DNA of 64,000 nucleotides, from NCBI RefSeq assembly GCF_018613895.1, contig NZ_JAGGPH010000015.1, forward strand, positions 1-64,000, written 5' to 3'. A program made the position numbers and the translations under genes. Shown here in pieces: positions 33,781 to 43,160 of the stretch; within the stretch, counting starts at the first letter, position 1; every line of letters begins with the position of its first letter. The notes beneath the pieces were generated by a model that was given only the letters and a program-made list of their open reading frames with translations, searched no databases and was not told where the DNA came from. This DNA comes from Curtobacterium sp. ISL-83. GTDB taxonomy: Bacteria > Actinomycetota > Actinomycetes > Actinomycetales > Microbacteriaceae.

Positions 33781-34780
33781 AATCCGCGGTCCGGGCCCCC
33801 GCGTCATTCCGGGCAGCGTCCCGTCGCAGCCGGATGACGCTGGCGGCGGTCGCCGCCCCCATCGCCGCGACGATCACCAGCAGCGACGTCACCGTCGTGA
33901 TCTCCGGCGCCCACGCAACGGGCTCCCCGCCGTTCAGGAACGGGAGCTCGTTCGCGTGCAGGGCGTGGAACACCAGCTTGACGCCGATGAAGGCCAGGAT
34001 GAACGCGATCCCGTACTTCAGGTAGACGAGCCGCTCGAGCAGGCCGCCGAGCAGGAAGTAGAGCTGCCGCAGTCCCATCAGGGCGAAGACGTTCGCGGTG
34101 AACACGATGAACGCGCTCTGCGTGATGCCGAAGATCGCCGGGATGGAGTCGAGGGCGAACAGCAGGTCGGTGGTGCCGATCGCGATCAACACGATGAGCA
34201 GCGGCGTGAAGTGCCGCACGCCGTCCTGGGTGGTGCGGAGCTTCATGTCGTCGAACGTGTCGGTGATCCGCACACGACGACGCAGCAGCCGCACGATGAC
34301 GCTGTCCTTCTGGTCGTCCTCGTCGTGGTCCCGGAGCTGCTGGATCGCCGTCCACACCAGCCAGGCCCCGAAGATGTAGAAGATCCAGGAGAAGTCCTCG
34401 ATCAGCTGCGCCCCGAGCAGGATGAAGACGCCGCGGAGCACGAGCGCGATGATGATGCCCAGCATGAGCACCTCTTGCTGGATCTTCTTCGGGACCGCGA
34501 ACCGGCCCATCAGGATCACGAACACGAACAGGTTGTCGATGCTCAGGCTGTACTCCGTCAGCCAGCCCGCCAGGAACTGACCAGCCGGCTCGCCGCCCGC
34601 GAAGACGAGCATCGCCACCGCGAACACCAGCGCGAGTCCGACGTACAGGCCGACCCAGATCGCGGATTCCCGGAGCGTCGGGACGTGCGGACGCCGCGCC
34701 ACGATCAGCAGGTCCGCGAGCAGGATCGCGACGATCACGATCAACGATCCGACCTCGAACACGGCGGGGAGTTCGGGCAT
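33779..34780 (-). CDS. TerC family integral membrane protein
   Basis: A 333-residue protein with about nine helices. The paired acidic motifs SLSIDNLFVFVILM and DLLFALDSIPAIFGIT define TerC/Alx proteins, which are linked to tellurite resistance and, more generally, to manganese export and metallation of secreted enzymes. Length is normal. ATG 34780 begins MPELPAVFEVG. No yybP-ykoY-type leader was recognised in the 130 bases upstream. Confidence 0.93.
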   Translation of the reverse strand: MPELPAVFEVGSLIVIVAILLADLLIVARRPHVPTLRESAIWVGLYVGLALVFAVAMLVFAGGEPAGQFLAGWLTEYSLSIDNLFVFVILMGRFAVPKKIQQEVLMLGIIIALVLRGVFILLGAQLIEDFSWIFYIFGAWLVWTAIQQLRDHDEDDQKDSVIVRLLRRRVRITDTFDDMKLRTTQDGVRHFTPLLIVLIAIGTTDLLFALDSIPAIFGITQSAFIVFTANVFALMGLRQLYFLLGGLLERLVYLKYGIAFILAFIGVKLVFHALHANELPFLNGGEPVAWAPEITTVTSLLVIVAAMGAATAASVIRLRRDAARNDAGARTAD

Positions 34781-34910
34781 TCGCGGTCTTCCTCACTGCT
34801 GGTTCGACGTGCTGCGACTGCGGGTGCGCACGTCCGGGCGGAACGAGTCAATCCTGTCAGACCTCACAACGCGCTGACGCCGCCGGCCGCCGCCGTCGCG
34901 GGTAACGCAG

Positions 34911-34962
34911 ATGACGGACGGGAGGCGCGGTGCGGGCCCGCACCGCGCCTCCCGTCCGTCAT
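34911..34962. terminator. Longest copy of the dispersed palindrome
   Basis: Two 26-base arms (34911-34936 and 34937-34962) are perfectly complementary with cggg/cccg at the centre; the core is ggaggcgcggtgcggg. It lies 13 bases beyond the stop of the minus-strand gene 34976-35518 and ahead of terC. No T-run. Confidence 0.7.
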
Positions 34963-34975
34963 CGGACCGGCTGGA

Positions 34976-35518
34976 TCAGCGACGCGCCTTGTCGAGGATG
35001 CCCGCCTGCGAGCGCTGCTGTTCGCCCTGCTGCGCACCCATCACGAGCAGCACACCGGTGAGCGCCGGCACGGTCCACTGCAGGATCTTCTGCTGGCGCT
35101 GCGCGGCCGCGAGCGTCGCCGAGGCGTTCGCACTCGGCTCGGTCGTGCCCTCCGCACCCTCGTTCGCGTGCTCGGCCATCTTCTTGCCGACCGATGCCGA
35201 CCAGAACGACGCCACCAGCGCGGCGACGGTGAGCGTCAGCTTCACCGCGGTGTTCGTGCGAGCACCCTGCTGCACACCAAGGCGGCCCCGGTTCGCGACG
35301 ATGAGGCCGACCCCGCCGATGCCGTGGACGGCGAGCGCCGCGAGCTGGACCGGCGCCCACTTCGCCCACCCGACGGACGACAGCGTGAGCCGCTCGACGG
35401 GGTCCTTCGCGCCGGCCGCTGCGGCGTTCAGGCCGACGGCACCCATGAGGTTGCCGCCGAACCAGGCCGCGAGGCCGAGGTCGTGCATGCTGCGGATGAC
35501 GGTGTTGTTCTCGGACAT
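34976..35518 (-). CDS. Hypothetical four-helix membrane protein
   Basis: A 180-residue product: AAWFGGNLMGAVGLNAAA (helix 1), further helices around 55-75, 90-110 and 150-165, and an acidic loop (EHANEGAEGTTEPS) before the last helix. The start MHDLGLAAWFGGNLMG-like segment (residues 11-26) is also seen in uncharacterised actinobacterial proteins with a DUF4149-like plan; this is a weak resemblance. ATG 35518. Function unknown. Confidence 0.6.
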   Translation of the reverse strand: MSENNTVIRSMHDLGLAAWFGGNLMGAVGLNAAAAGAKDPVERLTLSSVGWAKWAPVQLAALAVHGIGGVGLIVANRGRLGVQQGARTNTAVKLTLTVAALVASFWSASVGKKMAEHANEGAEGTTEPSANASATLAAAQRQQKILQWTVPALTGVLLVMGAQQGEQQRSQAGILDKARR

Positions 35519-35813
35519 GGTGTGACTCCCTGGTCAGGTGCAGGAGCGCGGCGACGAGGTGCTCCGCGCGGATGCGAGCGGGCGGCAGCCGGTGGCTCCG
35601 CCCGCGACGGACGTGCAGAGCGCGGATCGCGCTCGCCTGGTCTCGTCGTGGTGGGCGGGACGCTACGCGGACGCCGGATCGGCTCGGCCCAGGTCCGCGC
35701 GATGTGACACGGGGAGGTCGCGGCACAGTGCGCCGCCTGTGTCGTTGCGCTGGTGGCACTGCAGTGCCAGCATGTCGGTCATGCGACGAACACAGCACCT
35801 GAAGGAGACGTCG

Positions 35814-36074
35814 TTGCGATCGTTCACGTACACCGCGGTCAGCACCCTCGCCGGGCTGACGGTGGCGATCTTGACCTACGGCGTGCTCGGCCCCGTCGCC
35901 GCGGGCATCGTCTTCATCGCCGTTCTGTGTCACGCCTTCGCGGGCGACGGCGCGCTCGGGAACACCCCGATCGGGGACGTCCCGGTTGCCGCTCCGGAGG
36001 AGATCCGTCGCTACCGCCGAGAGCACCCCGGCACGACGATCAGCGAGGCCATCGCGATCCTCGGACGGCGCTGA
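35814..36074 (+). CDS. Small two-helix membrane protein with TTG start
   Basis: An 86-residue product: two helices (about 7-24 and 27-44), then a cytosolic tail ending ISEAIAILGRR. TTG 35814 is chosen because GAAGGAG lies seven bases before it; the frame also holds ATG at 35774, without a good ribosome site. Its tail (EEIRRYRREHPGTTISEA) looks like a short globular extension. Convergent with the DHA2 exporter across a palindrome. Function unknown. Confidence 0.6.
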   Translation: MRSFTYTAVSTLAGLTVAILTYGVLGPVAAGIVFIAVLCHAFAGDGALGNTPIGDVPVAAPEEIRRYRREHPGTTISEAIAILGRR

Positions 36075-36102
36075 CACCGGGTGCCCGAACGGGCGACACG
36101 AC

Positions 36103-36144
36103 GGACGGGAGGCGCGGTGCCAGCTGGCACTGCGCCTCCCGTCC
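36103..36144. terminator. Dispersed palindrome between convergent genes
   Basis: Arms of 21 bases around agct (core gggaggcgcggtgccag) with one mismatch; nearly identical to the 13655-13696 copy. It lies between the stop of the small membrane gene and the stop of the DHA2 exporter, so it can serve both strands. Confidence 0.7.
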
Positions 36145-36158
36145 GCCTGCGGTCGCGG

Positions 36159-37721
36159 TCAGACCGTTGCTTCGGTCCCCCGCACCTTGCCGACGACGAC
36201 GTCGACGATCCCCGCGAGCAACGCCGCACCGACGAACCCGAGCGACACCCCGAGCCCGAGCGGCAGGCCCTTCGTGAAGTCCCCGTGCGAGCTGGCCAGC
36301 GTCGAGTAGAAGACGCTGCCGACCGCCGCGATCCCGACCGCGGACCCCACACGCGCCCCGACCTGGATGAGACCGCCGGCTGAGCCGCCCTGCTCCACCG
36401 GGACCTCGGACAGCGTCAGCGTCTGGTTCGGCGAGATCGTCAACCCAGACCCGATGCCCGCCACCAGCAGCGGCACGACCAGCCACCAGCCGAGGTCCGC
36501 CTTGTAGTGGTTCGCCACGACCCAGATCACCGCACCGAGCCCGAGGAGCACCAGGATCGTCCCCACGACGATGAGCTGCCGGCCGAACTTGCTGACGATC
36601 CGGCCGCCGAGGGTCGACGCGACGCCTGACCCGATCGCGAACGACACCGAGGATGCCCCCGCGAGCAGTGCCGAGTAGTGCAGACCCGACTGCAGCGCGA
36701 GCGTCAGCACGAAGAACAGCGGGGTGAAGCCGGCGAAGTACAGCGTCGCGAGCCCGACACCGAGCGAGAACGAGCGCCGCCGGAACAGCGCCAGGTCGAT
36801 CACGGGTTCCTTCGACCGCGCGTACCGCCGCTCCCACAGCACGAACAGGACGGCCAACACGACGGCGACGACGAGCAGCCAGTACTTCGTGTTGCCCTTC
36901 CACTGCTGGGACTGCACGAAGGGCAGCAGCAGGACGACCACGGCAGCACCGAGCAGCACGATGCCGACGGGGTCGAAGTCGTGCTTCCGCCCCTTCACGC
37001 CGGGTGCTGCGGCGGGCAGGTAGCGGAAGGCCAGGAGGATCGTGACGAGTCCGACAGGCAGGTTCACGAAGAACACGAACCGCCATCCGTTCTCAGTGCC
37101 GAAGGCCGTGATCAGCAGGCCGCCGATCAGCGGGCCGAGGGCGGTGGCGATGCCGACGGTGGCCCCGAAGAGGCCGAACGCCTTGCCGCGCTCCTTCCCG
37201 CGGAACAGCTGCTGGATGAGTGCCGTCACCTGCGGGGTGAGCAGACCGCCGGCAAGACCCTGCACCAGGCGGGCGATCACCAGCACCAGGCCGTTCGGGG
37301 CGAAGCCGCACAGGGCACTGGCGACCGTGAACAGCGCGACCCCGACGATGAACATCCGGCGCCGACCGGTGACGTCCCCGAGCCGCCCGCCGGGGACCAG
37401 CAACAGACCGAAGGACAGCGCGTACCCGGAGAGGATCCACTGGACCGCCTCCGGCGAGGCGCCGGGCAGTCCCTTCGAGATCGACTGCAGCGCGACGTTG
37501 ACGATCGACACGTCGAGCAGCACGATGCCACCGCCGAGCAGACAGATGACGAGGGCCTTCCAGCGGTTCGGGTCGGGCTGGTAGTCCTCGTCGCGCTGGG
37601 CGGTCCGGGGCGGGGACGACGGCGAGGTCGGCGGCGCCTCCGTCGCTGCGTGGTGGGCGGCGTGGTGCGTGACGGTGGGAGCCGCGTCGGGCTCGACGGG
37701 TTTGCGGTGTTCGGCTGTCAT
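36159..37721 (-). CDS. MFS drug:proton antiporter, DHA2 (EmrB/QacA) family
   Basis: A 520-residue, 14-helix exporter. [15 protein letters not shown] (motif D1), [14 protein letters not shown] (motif A), [14 protein letters not shown] and [17 protein letters not shown] (motif C) are diagnostic of DHA2 drug efflux pumps. The His/Ala-rich N-terminal 50 residues are probably cytosolic and disordered. Start ATG 37721, divergent from the aldo/keto reductase gene; no regulator is adjacent. Confidence 0.92.
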   Translation of the reverse strand: MTAEHRKPVEPDAAPTVTHHAAHHAATEAPPTSPSSPPRTAQRDEDYQPDPNRWKALVICLLGGGIVLLDVSIVNVALQSISKGLPGASPEAVQWILSGYALSFGLLLVPGGRLGDVTGRRRMFIVGVALFTVASALCGFAPNGLVLVIARLVQGLAGGLLTPQVTALIQQLFRGKERGKAFGLFGATVGIATALGPLIGGLLITAFGTENGWRFVFFVNLPVGLVTILLAFRYLPAAAPGVKGRKHDFDPVGIVLLGAAVVVLLLPFVQSQQWKGNTKYWLLVVAVVLAVLFVLWERRYARSKEPVIDLALFRRRSFSLGVGLATLYFAGFTPLFFVLTLALQSGLHYSALLAGASSVSFAIGSGVASTLGGRIVSKFGRQLIVVGTILVLLGLGAVIWVVANHYKADLGWWLVVPLLVAGIGSGLTISPNQTLTLSEVPVEQGGSAGGLIQVGARVGSAVGIAAVGSVFYSTLASSHGDFTKGLPLGLGVSLGFVGAALLAGIVDVVVGKVRGTEATV

Positions 37722-37844
37722 GGCGACTTCACGTTAGGCTCCCGGCCGTTCCGGGTCTTGAGCTTCGGGGGTACAGCAACGCGGGCTCCTGCTCCGGCGG
37801 CACCGGCGCGGGACTCGAAGGCAGCCGGGGATACGTTCGAGAGC

Positions 37845-38831
37845 ATGAAGCACACAACTCTCGGAAGCGTCGACGGCGGCCTCGACGTCGGGCGCATCGG
37901 CCTCGGTTGCATGGGCATGTCCGCGTTCTACACGGGCAGCGGGACGAACGACGCCGAGTCGATCCGCGTCATCCACCGCGCGATCGACCTCGGCGTCACG
38001 CTCTTCGACACCGCGGACATGTACGGACCGTTCACGAACGAGAAGCTGCTCGGTCGCGCCCTCCAGGGCAAGCGGGACGGTGTCGTCATCGCGACGAAGT
38101 TCGGCAACGTGACCGACCCGGAGCAGCGCAAGACCCGAGCCGTCGACGGACGCCCCGAGTACGTCCACGCGAGCGTCGACGCCTCCCTGGAACGGCTCGG
38201 CGTCGAGTACATCGACCTGTACTACCAGCACCGCGTCGACACCTTGGTCCCGATCGAGGAGACGGTGGGCGCCATGGCCGAGCTCGTCACCGCGGGGAAG
38301 GTCCGGCACCTCGGCCTGTCCGAGGCCGCGCCCGAGACCATCCGTCGGGCGCACGCGACGCACCCGATCACCGCGCTGCAGACGGAGTACTCGCTGTGGA
38401 CCCGGGACGTCGAAGCGGGCATCCTCGACGTCGTCCGCGAACTCGGCATCGGTTTCGTGCCGTACTCGCCGCTCGGCCGCGGGTTCCTCACCGGGAGCAT
38501 CCGCAGCCTAGACCAGCTGGACGAGAACGACTTCCGGCGGTTCAACCCGCGCTTCCAGGGCGACAGCCTCGCGGCGAACATCCGGATCGTGGAGCAGGTC
38601 GACTCGGTGGCGCGCGAGCTCGATGCGGCGCCGGGGCAGGTCGCGCTGGCCTGGTTGCTGGCGCAGGGCGACGACATCGTGCCGATCCCCGGGACCAAGC
38701 GGCAGCAGTACCTCGAGGAGAACGTCGCCGCCGACGACCTCGAGCTGAGCGCCGACCAGCTCGCGACCCTGGACAGTGTCGCCGCGGTGACCGGCGATCG
38801 CTACCCCGACATGTCGACCGTCAACAAGTAG
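37845..38831 (+). CDS. Aldo/keto reductase
   Basis: A 328-residue NADPH-dependent reductase of the AKR13-type subgroup. [14 protein letters not shown], the catalytic [19 protein letters not shown] (Lys) and [19 protein letters not shown] (His) are present, and [15 protein letters not shown] near the end binds the cofactor. Likely reduces aldehydes or ketones in detoxification. ATG 37845 matches the family start. Its stop is 22 bases before the DMT-type gene, so the two may be co-transcribed. Confidence 0.92.
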   Translation: MKHTTLGSVDGGLDVGRIGLGCMGMSAFYTGSGTNDAESIRVIHRAIDLGVTLFDTADMYGPFTNEKLLGRALQGKRDGVVIATKFGNVTDPEQRKTRAVDGRPEYVHASVDASLERLGVEYIDLYYQHRVDTLVPIEETVGAMAELVTAGKVRHLGLSEAAPETIRRAHATHPITALQTEYSLWTRDVEAGILDVVRELGIGFVPYSPLGRGFLTGSIRSLDQLDENDFRRFNPRFQGDSLAANIRIVEQVDSVARELDAAPGQVALAWLLAQGDDIVPIPGTKRQQYLEENVAADDLELSADQLATLDSVAAVTGDRYPDMSTVNK

Positions 38832-38853
38832 CGCCCGGGGCGCGGGAGCGGAC

Positions 38854-39807
38854 ATGAGCATGAGCGCGGCCGTGACGTCGCTGACACCGTTGCAGGAACT
38901 CGGCATCCCGGTCGCGCTGGTCGGGGCGGTGTTCCTCGCGATCGGCGCCGAGTTCCAGCAGCACGGCGTCGCGAAGGTGGCCAGCGCCGGTTCGGAGCGT
39001 CCGAAGCTGGGTCTCGGACAGGTGCTGGCGCTGGCCCGGCGTCCGTCGTGGCTGCTCGGGACCGTGATGCTCGGGCTCGCGATCGTCCTGCAGCTCGTCA
39101 GCCTGTCCCTGGCACCCCTCACGGTCGTGCAGCCACTCGGTGCGGTGGCGCTGGTGATCACCGCGCTCGTGACCGCACGGATGACGAAGCAGCGGCTGAA
39201 GGCGCCGGCGATCCGGGCGATCGCGCTGTGCGTCGGCGGCGTCGGGCTGTTCGTCACCATCGCCGCGATGACGACGACCTCTCGGCCGATCACCACGACG
39301 CAGCTGCTCATCGTGGTCGTCATCCTCGGGGTCGTCCTCGCGGCCCTGGGCGTCGTGCTCCTGCTCCGGCGGGGCAAGCACGTTCCCCGCCTGTTCACCG
39401 TCGTGGCCGCAGGCGTGCTGTTCGGGTTCGTCGCGACCCTGGCGAAGGTCTTGATCACGCGGGTCGAGACGATCGTCCAGTCCGGGATGCGGTTCAGCCC
39501 GGGCGAGTGGCTCACGCTCGTCTGCTTCGCGGGACTCATCGTGGCTGCGCTCCTGGGTTCCTACTTCGTGCAGACGGCGTACAGCACCGGATCCCCAGAG
39601 GTCGTCGTCGCGGGCCTGACGGTCATCGACCCGCTCGTCGGCGTCACGATCGGCATCGCGGTCCTCGGTGAAGCTGCGTCGACACCGTGGTGGGCGGACG
39701 CGGGCTTCGTGATCGCAGGCGTCCTCGCCGTCCTCGGCGTCGTCCGGTTGTCTCGTCTGCAACCTCCACCGGTGCCGCCGCGGAGGCGTCCTGCGCCGGG
39801 AGCGTGA
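38854..39807 (+). CDS. DMT superfamily transporter (NIPA/EamA-like)
   Basis: A 317-residue protein with nine or ten helices and a Pro/Arg-rich tail. The repeat GAVFLAIGAEFQQHGV and SLAPLTVVQPLGAVALVITA match bacterial relatives of NIPA-type Mg2+ transporters in the drug/metabolite transporter superfamily. The substrate is uncertain. ATG 38854 or 38860. It may form an operon with the preceding reductase. Confidence 0.8.
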   Translation: MSMSAAVTSLTPLQELGIPVALVGAVFLAIGAEFQQHGVAKVASAGSERPKLGLGQVLALARRPSWLLGTVMLGLAIVLQLVSLSLAPLTVVQPLGAVALVITALVTARMTKQRLKAPAIRAIALCVGGVGLFVTIAAMTTTSRPITTTQLLIVVVILGVVLAALGVVLLLRRGKHVPRLFTVVAAGVLFGFVATLAKVLITRVETIVQSGMRFSPGEWLTLVCFAGLIVAALLGSYFVQTAYSTGSPEVVVAGLTVIDPLVGVTIGIAVLGEAASTPWWADAGFVIAGVLAVLGVVRLSRLQPPPVPPRRRPAPGA

Positions 39808-39965
39808 CCTCGGCGACGGCCGCGCGGTGATCTCATGCTGCTCAACCGAGGCTTCGTACTGCCCGGCCGGTACCTGGTGCTCCGCTCGAGGACTCACTGG
39901 GCGGCAACCGGAAAGCAGCGCAGCAGACGGCTCGTCACGCGCCGCGTTGCCTGTACCTTGCGATC

Positions 39966-40190
39966 ATGCAGAGAGTCCAGGGCGTGTGCGTTCGTTGGAG
40001 TGATGACGACGGGTGGGGCGTGCTTCGTTCCGACGGAGTCGACTCGGAAGTGTTCGCCCACTTCTCCGAGTTGAACGTGACCGGCTTCCATGCCTTGCTC
40101 GCAGGGGACCGCGTGCAGTTCGACGTCGAGCCGTTCCCGTCCGGGCAGGACGGTTACTTCTACCGCGCGCACAACATCACGCCGATGTGA
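39966..40190 (+). CDS. Cold-shock-domain protein, divergent
   Basis: A 74-residue single cold-shock domain: GVCVRWSDDDGWGVLRSD replaces the usual KWFNxxKGFGFI start, and VFAHFSELNVTGF stands for the VFVHFSAI RNA-binding strand. GDRVQFDVE and the GYFYRAHNITP end are conserved. The aromatic surface is partly kept (W, F, H), so single-strand nucleic-acid binding is likely, but this is not a canonical CspA. ATG 39966. Confidence 0.8.
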   Translation: MQRVQGVCVRWSDDDGWGVLRSDGVDSEVFAHFSELNVTGFHALLAGDRVQFDVEPFPSGQDGYFYRAHNITPM

Positions 40191-40379
40191 CTCGCACCAC
40201 CCCGACGGTCAGATGAGCAACCACGCACGGGCTCCGTTCCATGGGGCCGACGATCTGCGAGTGGCAGGGCTCGTTCTCGCAGCAGTCGCATTCGTGCGCG
40301 AGCGGCGGCAGGGCGGCCCCCGCTGTAGCCCGAACTGAAGTCCGGGACGGCGACCAACCCGCGATCCGGAGGCCGGCCC

Positions 40380-40991
40380 TCAGTACTCGACGCTGGGCCA
40401 CTCCTGCAGTCGAGGGAATCGCGGGCGCGGAGGGATCGGCTCGTCATCGTCCAGGACGCGCACGCTCGTGATCATCGTGATCCGATCCGCTTCGTACGAC
40501 CGATGTGCGATGCCGTCGCGCTCGTCGATGACCAGCGTCCTGCGGTGCGCGGGGTCGTGCTCGTGCTCGAACGTGAAGAGCAGCCAGTGGCCTTTGATGC
40601 GCTGAACGAGCACCGGTGAATAGCTTGCGGGCGGTCCCCACAGGAGGAGCATCTCCGGAGTCAGCATCCGAACGGCAGGGGCTACCGCGCCGCTGCGAGG
40701 GAAGCTGACCTCCCCCGGCCCGTCAACGGAGTGGAGCACACCGTCCGCATAACGGTCGCGATGTGTGTCCCCTTGCCGGTCGAACGTCCAACTCTCATCG
40801 CGATCGTCGACGACCGCTTGGAACTGCCATGGGCGCCCGCGTCCATCGCGACTGACACTGACGCCGCGCGCCAGTCGGCGCCGTGGGAGCCGGAGCGCAG
40901 CGACCTCGGTCGGCAGCACGGAGCGCTCAGCCTGGGTGAGCACGGTGTCGAAACGCACCTCACCATTGTGGGGTGATCCTGGACGGGCCAT
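40380..40991 (-). CDS. Hypothetical protein
   Basis: A roughly 203-residue soluble product without recognised domains. The middle (MLTPEMLLLWGPPASYSPVL, IKGHWLLFTFEHEHDPAHRR) looks like a beta-rich globular protein. ATG 40991 is used; GTG 40958 (VRFDTVLTQ) is equally possible. It ends just after a 190-base stretch that holds no supportable gene. Function unknown. Confidence 0.55.
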   Translation of the reverse strand: MARPGSPHNGEVRFDTVLTQAERSVLPTEVAALRLPRRRLARGVSVSRDGRGRPWQFQAVVDDRDESWTFDRQGDTHRDRYADGVLHSVDGPGEVSFPRSGAVAPAVRMLTPEMLLLWGPPASYSPVLVQRIKGHWLLFTFEHEHDPAHRRTLVIDERDGIAHRSYEADRITMITSVRVLDDDEPIPPRPRFPRLQEWPSVEY

Positions 40992-41059
40992 TTCCCTCAG
41001 CCTCGACCGCCGCATTCATCGGGCGTGGTGCACCGATCCCTGGGCGGGCTCCCCGCTCG

Positions 41060-41656
41060 TCACGAACGCGCGGGTGACGCGATTCGCTTCGCAGCCTCGA
41101 CCACGAACCGCCGACGAGCGGCTCGTTCCTGCTCGTCGCCGGGTCCCGCCCCGGTGATCATCTCCGCGAGCTGCGGCACGGTCTGCCACCACGCGGCCAG
41201 TGCGATGAGCGAGAACACCAGGTGTGCGGGGCTGACGTCCGGGTCGATGAGGCCTTCCCGTTGGGCTTCGGCGAAGCGGGCGACCTTCTCCTGGTAGTGC
41301 TTCGTCCGGACCTCGGCACGGGCGGGCGGACCGGGCTGCAAGCCTTCCCACTGCAGCAGGCGGGCGATCTCGGGATGGGCTGCGTGGTAGTCGTACGTGG
41401 CACCGGCGAACTCCCCGATGTCCTGCAACCCCGCGCCGGACAGCTCCACGGCGGTGGCGAGACGTTCGAGCTCGGTGGTGAGCACGAGGTCCCAGAGCGC
41501 CTGCTTGTCGCCGAAGTAGCTGTACAGCCGCTCTTTGTTGACCCCGGACCGCGCAGCGATGGCGGCGACGGTCGTGCCTTCGAACCCGTGAGCAGCGAAC
41601 TCCACCAGCGCGGCGTCGCGCAGGCGACGCTGCGTCCCTTCGACATCCCAGGCCAT
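41060..41656 (-). CDS. TetR family transcriptional regulator
   Basis: A 198-residue TetR regulator. The helix-turn-helix domain is LVEFAAHGFEGTTVAAIAAR to GVNKERLYSYFGDKQALWDL; the ligand domain resembles TetR_C-type regulators with WEGLQPG. ATG 41656 (MAWDVEGTQ). Divergent from an SDR gene; the palindrome ccaactcagcggttgg lies between, so it probably controls the SDR and itself. Confidence 0.92.
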   Translation of the reverse strand: MAWDVEGTQRRLRDAALVEFAAHGFEGTTVAAIAARSGVNKERLYSYFGDKQALWDLVLTTELERLATAVELSGAGLQDIGEFAGATYDYHAAHPEIARLLQWEGLQPGPPARAEVRTKHYQEKVARFAEAQREGLIDPDVSPAHLVFSLIALAAWWQTVPQLAEMITGAGPGDEQERAARRRFVVEAAKRIASPARS

Positions 41657-41668
41657 GCGGGAACTGTA

Positions 41669-41735
41669 CCAACTCAGCGGTTGGAGTTCGGACCGGGGCG
41701 TCCTACACTGCAACCACATCGTTGGAGTTGGAGAT
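41669..41735. promoter_or_regulatory. TetR operator region with two 'gttgga' sites
   Basis: ccaactcagcggttgg (41669-41684) has CCAAC/GTTGG arms with a 6-base spacer; gttggagttggaga follows at 41721-41734, repeating the half-site twice. It fills the 83-base spacer between the divergent TetR and SDR genes. Site pattern seen, binding inferred. Confidence 0.55.
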
Positions 41736-41739
41736 TGAC

Positions 41740-42498
41740 ATGACCGAGATCACGCACCTTCCCGCTGAGCTTCGACCACCGGAACCAGGGACGATCGCCC
41801 TGGTCACCGGAGCGAGCAGCGGCATCGGACTCGAGACCGCCCGACAACTCCGCGACCACGGCCTGGTCGTGTGGGTCGCCGCGCGCGACGTCGAGCGCGG
41901 CCGAGCGGCAGCCGCACAGCTCGGCGCAGACGTGCAGTTCGTCCGGATCGACGTCTCCGACCCGATGTCAGTCACGGAGGCAGCGGAGCAGGTCGGCGCC
42001 CTGGACATCCTCATCAACAACGCCGGCGTGAACCCCGGCGGCGAGGACATCACCGGGACCTCGCTGGAGCAGTTGCGCAACGCCTACGAAACCAACGTCT
42101 TCGGCCTCATCGGTGTGACGCAGGCCTTCCTGCCGGCACTCCGACGGTCTGCGCATCCGCGCATCGTCAACGTCTCCAGCGGAACCGGGTCTCTCACGTG
42201 GAACAGCGGCCCGAACCCGCAGTTCGACTGGGAACGGCCGAAGGGTGGCGGACTGGCGTACCGGAGTTCGAAGACCGCGGTCAACGCCGTGACGATGCTC
42301 ACGGCGCAAGCACTGGAGGACGGGTTCAAGGTGAACGCCCTCGCGCCTGGTCTGCGCCGCACGAACCTGGTCCCCGGAATGTCCGTCGGCGGTGACCCGA
42401 CCGAAGCCGCCACCGGCGGCCTCCGTCTGGCGTTCCTCCCGGATGACGGCCCGACCGGCGCCCTCTGGTCGTGGGACGGAACCCGCGTTCCCTGGTGA
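41740..42498 (+). CDS. Short-chain dehydrogenase/reductase
   Basis: A 252-residue classical SDR. The cofactor loop is LVTGASSGIGLETA, the structural motif NNAGVNP, the Ser of VNVSSGTG, and the catalytic YRSSK. It reduces or oxidises a carbonyl/hydroxyl with NAD(P)H; the substrate is unknown. ATG 41740 with GGAG upstream is preferred over TTG 41722. Controlled, by position, by the divergent TetR regulator. Confidence 0.92.
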   Translation: MTEITHLPAELRPPEPGTIALVTGASSGIGLETARQLRDHGLVVWVAARDVERGRAAAAQLGADVQFVRIDVSDPMSVTEAAEQVGALDILINNAGVNPGGEDITGTSLEQLRNAYETNVFGLIGVTQAFLPALRRSAHPRIVNVSSGTGSLTWNSGPNPQFDWERPKGGGLAYRSSKTAVNAVTMLTAQALEDGFKVNALAPGLRRTNLVPGMSVGGDPTEAATGGLRLAFLPDDGPTGALWSWDGTRVPW

Positions 42499-42539
42499 CC
42501 TCCGCGCCTCCCCGCCACGCGCCTCCCGGCTTCGAGCAC

Positions 42540-43160
42540 TCAGGTGCCGAGCGCGGACTCGATTCTCGGGATCGTCCGGCGCATCGCGTACTCGTCGTGG
42601 TTCGGTTGGCCGTCGATCATCCAGAGACGCACGAATCCGGGTCCGGCGGCCCTCGGCGCCAACCGGACGGCGATCCCCCAACGAAGGGTGCTGCCGAGGG
42701 GAATCTGCTCGTCGAAGACCTCGAACCCGGTGATCTCCGGACGGGTGGCGATCAACACCCCTTCCCGCTCACCACGGCGTGACCAGGTCCGGAGACCGTT
42801 CCGGTCGAAACCGAGATCGCAGGGGAACCGGGGTCCGAGGCCGGGGCTCCAGGCCTCGAGTTCGGCAAGTGTCGAGTCCGTAGCGTGGGCCTCCACGAAC
42901 ACGGCACCCGGGTTCGCCTCGGTCTCCCGCTGCAACCGGTCTCGGCGTCTGTGGTTGACCACGCTGATGGCGAGCCCCGCGCCGAAGCCGATGGTGACGA
43001 TGCCTCCCAGGCGCAGCACCTGGACGAGGCCGTCGGGATTCCCCGGGCCGACCAACACCGCGAGGACGATCGTCGCCGCAGCGAAGACGACAGTGAGCGT
43101 GGTGAGGAGGATCGTCGATGGCCGCACACGTCGACCCTGCCAGATCGTCTGCTTGCTCAC
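42540..43160 (-). CDS. Hypothetical membrane protein
   Basis: A 206-residue protein with two N-terminal helices (about 14-37 and 48-67) and a cytosolic domain of about 130 residues (EAWSPGLGPRFPCDLGFDRN; PEITGFEVFDEQIPLGS). GTG 43160 overlaps the LysR stop by four bases (GTGA), so the two genes are coupled, yet no functional link is obvious. No family recognised. Confidence 0.65.
   Translation of the reverse strand: MSKQTIWQGRRVRPSTILLTTLTVVFAAATIVLAVLVGPGNPDGLVQVLRLGGIVTIGFGAGLAISVVNHRRRDRLQRETEANPGAVFVEAHATDSTLAELEAWSPGLGPRFPCDLGFDRNGLRTWSRRGEREGVLIATRPEITGFEVFDEQIPLGSTLRWGIAVRLAPRAAGPGFVRLWMIDGQPNHDEYAMRRTIPRIESALGT

Noticed and set aside
34781..34910. yybP-ykoY Mn riboswitch before terC
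   Set aside because: No recognisable conserved loops or stems in this short spacer.
40191..40379. Small Cys-rich ORF (CDCCENEPC) on the minus strand
   Set aside because: No ribosome site, no family match, and the frame runs into an adjacent gene; treated as a chance ORF.
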